A stretch of 22,797 nt of DNA. It comes from a virus. Of the stretch, positions 21,777 to 22,797 are shown one piece after another (position 1 is the stretch's first letter; each line of letters opens with the position of its first letter). The translations under genes were made by a program, and so were the position numbers. Location: positions 1 to 22,797 of the IMG/VR virus record IMGVR_UViG_3300030390_000106. One strand, written 5' to 3'. The notes under the pieces are model-generated. The model was not told the DNA's origin and did no database searches. It saw only the letters and a list, made by a program, of their open reading frames with translations.

Positions 21777-21799
21777 TTCTGTCTCAATGGTGGTATAAT
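21771..21799 (+). promoter_or_regulatory. Early rightward promoter 2 (TTGACA-17-TATAAT)
   Basis: Perfect -35 (21771-21776) and -10 (21794-21799) with a 17-base spacer. The start is expected near 21806, some 37 bases before ATG 21843. Leader and ribosome site (TTTTAACTTATAGGAGAT) resemble those of unit 1. Confidence 0.85.
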
Positions 21800-21814
21800 A
21801 ACCTTGTTATTGAG
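21783..21814. promoter_or_regulatory. Operator-like dyad centred on the -10 of promoter 2
   Basis: CTCAA (21783-21787) and TTGAG (21810-21814); including flanking bases the arms extend to TCTCAAT and ATTGAGA. Same 32-base span and same register to the -10 as at promoter 1. Confidence 0.5.
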
Positions 21815-21842
21815 ATAAACTTTTAACTTATAGGAGATTTAA

Positions 21843-22211
21843 ATGAGTATAGATATCAGAATAGATTCATATGACATTAGCGACATGGACGAAAGACTTG
21901 ATAGAGCATTTGACATTAGAAATGGTTGGGGTACTGATGCTGTAAGTGATGACAACATAATGTGTACAGACAATCTTGGTCACTTTCCTCAAGGAAGTAT
22001 CCACGCTGTCATCCAAAATCAACAATGTCAAATTTTTGACCAACAAGACAAAATTGATAGTCTACAAGGACAACTTAATAATCTTATTAGTATTGTTAGA
22101 AAAATTGATGGTACTGTTTTTGAAATTACTGATGCCTTAGATAGTGTTGGTAAAAACTTTTTTGCAATAGGTATGAAGCAAAATTCTAAAGCAAACGCTG
22201 AGGTTAAATAA
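21843..22211 (+). CDS. Early protein with coiled-coil segment, function unknown
   Basis: 122 residues. ATG has AGGAG six bases upstream. The N-terminal half is acidic and probably extended (DISDMDERLDRAFDIRNGWG, 11-30). Residues about 57-90 (NQQCQIFDQQDKIDSLQGQL, then NNLISIVRKIDG) show heptad-like hydrophobic spacing and are a probable coiled coil for self-association. There is no recognised domain. It is first in early unit 2 and overlaps the zinc-ribbon gene by one base (TAATG), so the two are likely made together. Confidence 0.6.
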   Translation: MSIDIRIDSYDISDMDERLDRAFDIRNGWGTDAVSDDNIMCTDNLGHFPQGSIHAVIQNQQCQIFDQQDKIDSLQGQLNNLISIVRKIDGTVFEITDALDSVGKNFFAIGMKQNSKANAEVK

Positions 22212-22759
22212 TGCACACAATTACTCACGATACTAAATACGTTAATAGATACACTAGAAGTGGAGTTGATGGTAAAGAAATCATTTGTCCAGTATGTGAT
22301 AAAAATTCTACTGTCTATCATTTTTCTTGGTCTGCAATTGAATGTGATGGATGTCATTCAGATGTAGAAAAAAATGCTTGGATAATTAAAAGTAAAAAAC
22401 CTAATGAAGGAGACATTATGACTACAGTTAAAGCATTAGAAGATGGAGAGTTTGGCGTTTCATTAGAAGACTCAATACAACCTGTTAAATTTGATGGTGA
22501 GGGAGACGTTGAGATTTTTTCAACATGGGTTAAGGCTAAGTGGACAAGAGTTGCTGTTTCAATTGATGACGAGACTCGTAAAAAATTGGTAAAGTTTCCA
22601 AGCGCTCAATATCTAAGTTTACAGTCTAGCGATTTAGTTGTACGTAATGATATTGATGATATTGCTTTAGATACTCTACGTCTTAAAAACTTTATATCTT
22701 GGGATATACATTTATATTGTAAGCGTAATCAAGTAGACGAAATTATATTTAGGGGTTGA
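22211..22759 (+). CDS. Zinc-ribbon protein, probably composite with a second domain
   Basis: 182 residues. ATG overlaps the previous stop, and GAGG lies seven bases upstream. Residues 1-65 form a zinc ribbon: CPVC (26-29), YHFSWSAIECDGCHSDV (36-52) with the CDGC pair (45-48). This layout, with the YHFxWSAxxCxxC stretch, is known from small phage proteins of about 70 residues. Here the frame continues for a further 113 residues of mixed strand and helix with no family I recognise (SIDDETRKKLVKFPSAQYLS, about 117-136). Met70 has a perfect ribosome site in front of it, so the second part may also be made as a separate protein. It ends just before early promoter 3. Confidence 0.65.
   Translation: MHTITHDTKYVNRYTRSGVDGKEIICPVCDKNSTVYHFSWSAIECDGCHSDVEKNAWIIKSKKPNEGDIMTTVKALEDGEFGVSLEDSIQPVKFDGEGDVEIFSTWVKAKWTRVAVSIDDETRKKLVKFPSAQYLSLQSSDLVVRNDIDDIALDTLRLKNFISWDIHLYCKRNQVDEIIFRG
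22406..22420 (+). promoter_or_regulatory. Internal ribosome site and start within the zinc-ribbon gene
   Basis: GAAGGAG (22406-22412), five bases, ATG (22418-22420), in frame with the zinc-ribbon gene at Met70. It matches the consensus better than the gene's own start, and would give a 113-residue product lacking the zinc ribbon. Confidence 0.5.
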
Positions 22760-22784
22760 CAAATCATATCGAATGTTGTATAAT
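22756..22784 (+). promoter_or_regulatory. Early rightward promoter 3 (TTGACA-17-TATAAT)
   Basis: Perfect -35 (22756-22761) and -10 (22779-22784) with a 17-base spacer, overlapping the end of the zinc-ribbon gene by four bases. The right dyad arm begins as ATTG at 22794 in the same register as at promoters 1 and 2 before the window ends; the left arm (ATCGAAT) is degenerate. It should drive a third early unit beyond the edge. Confidence 0.85.
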
Positions 22785-22797
22785 CACATCGTGATTG

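Noticed and set aside
1-22797. Integrase, att sites or insertion sequences that would prove a prophage
   Set aside because: None seen in the window; lifestyle cannot be decided from it.

Overview
The window is part of the genome of a short-tailed double-stranded DNA bacteriophage (or a prophage-like copy of one). It is AT-rich and densely packed, with most genes overlapping by 1-8 bases or separated by a few bases. The head and tail proteins point to a P22/SU10-type podovirus: an SU10/DUF5309-type major capsid protein, a large P22-type portal, an SU10-type adaptor and a gp10-like nozzle candidate. Several virion proteins carry sequence signatures I associate with marine and alphaproteobacterial podoviruses. 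The host is therefore probably a Gram-negative bacterium with ordinary sigma70 promoters and Shine-Dalgarno sites; this is inference. No integrase, lysis, tRNA or replication gene is visible.

Layout: two divergent arms meet at a gap of about 770 bases (19832-20598). The left arm (minus strand, 19831 down to the left edge) starts with a small helix-turn-helix protein. It continues with a nucleic-acid module (VRR-NUC nuclease, YbcO/DUF1364-like protein, NinB-like protein), a conserved 50-residue protein, the small and large terminase subunits, and an 894-residue protein with an ADP-ribosyltransferase-like domain. After the only real gap in that arm, which holds a good internal promoter, come the adaptor, tail-fibre-like proteins, nozzle candidate, a set of probable ejection proteins, portal, scaffold and the start of the capsid gene. 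The right arm (plus strand, 20599 to the right edge) holds small early-type genes in short units, each driven by a perfect TTGACA-17-TATAAT promoter: a 78-residue protein plus a DUF932 protein, a terminator, then a 122-residue protein plus a zinc-ribbon protein, then a third promoter at the edge.

How it fits together: the right arm is probably transcribed early by host RNA polymerase. The left arm packages DNA, builds the particle and supplies proteins that enter the cell with the DNA. The central gap holds a leftward sigma70 promoter far upstream of the first leftward gene, a possible short antisense unit, many consecutive inverted repeats and several tiny reading frames. It is the least explained part of the window.

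Most notable points: (1) the structured central region; (2) a YbcO-like gene with no ATG/GTG/TTG start, which needs an ATT start or a +1 frameshift; (3) a virion-cluster ADP-ribosyltransferase-like polyvalent protein; (4) a peptide motif shared by two otherwise unrelated virion-cluster proteins; (5) equal-spaced 32-base dyads centred on the -10 boxes of the early promoters. All calls come from reading the sequence; no database search was run.
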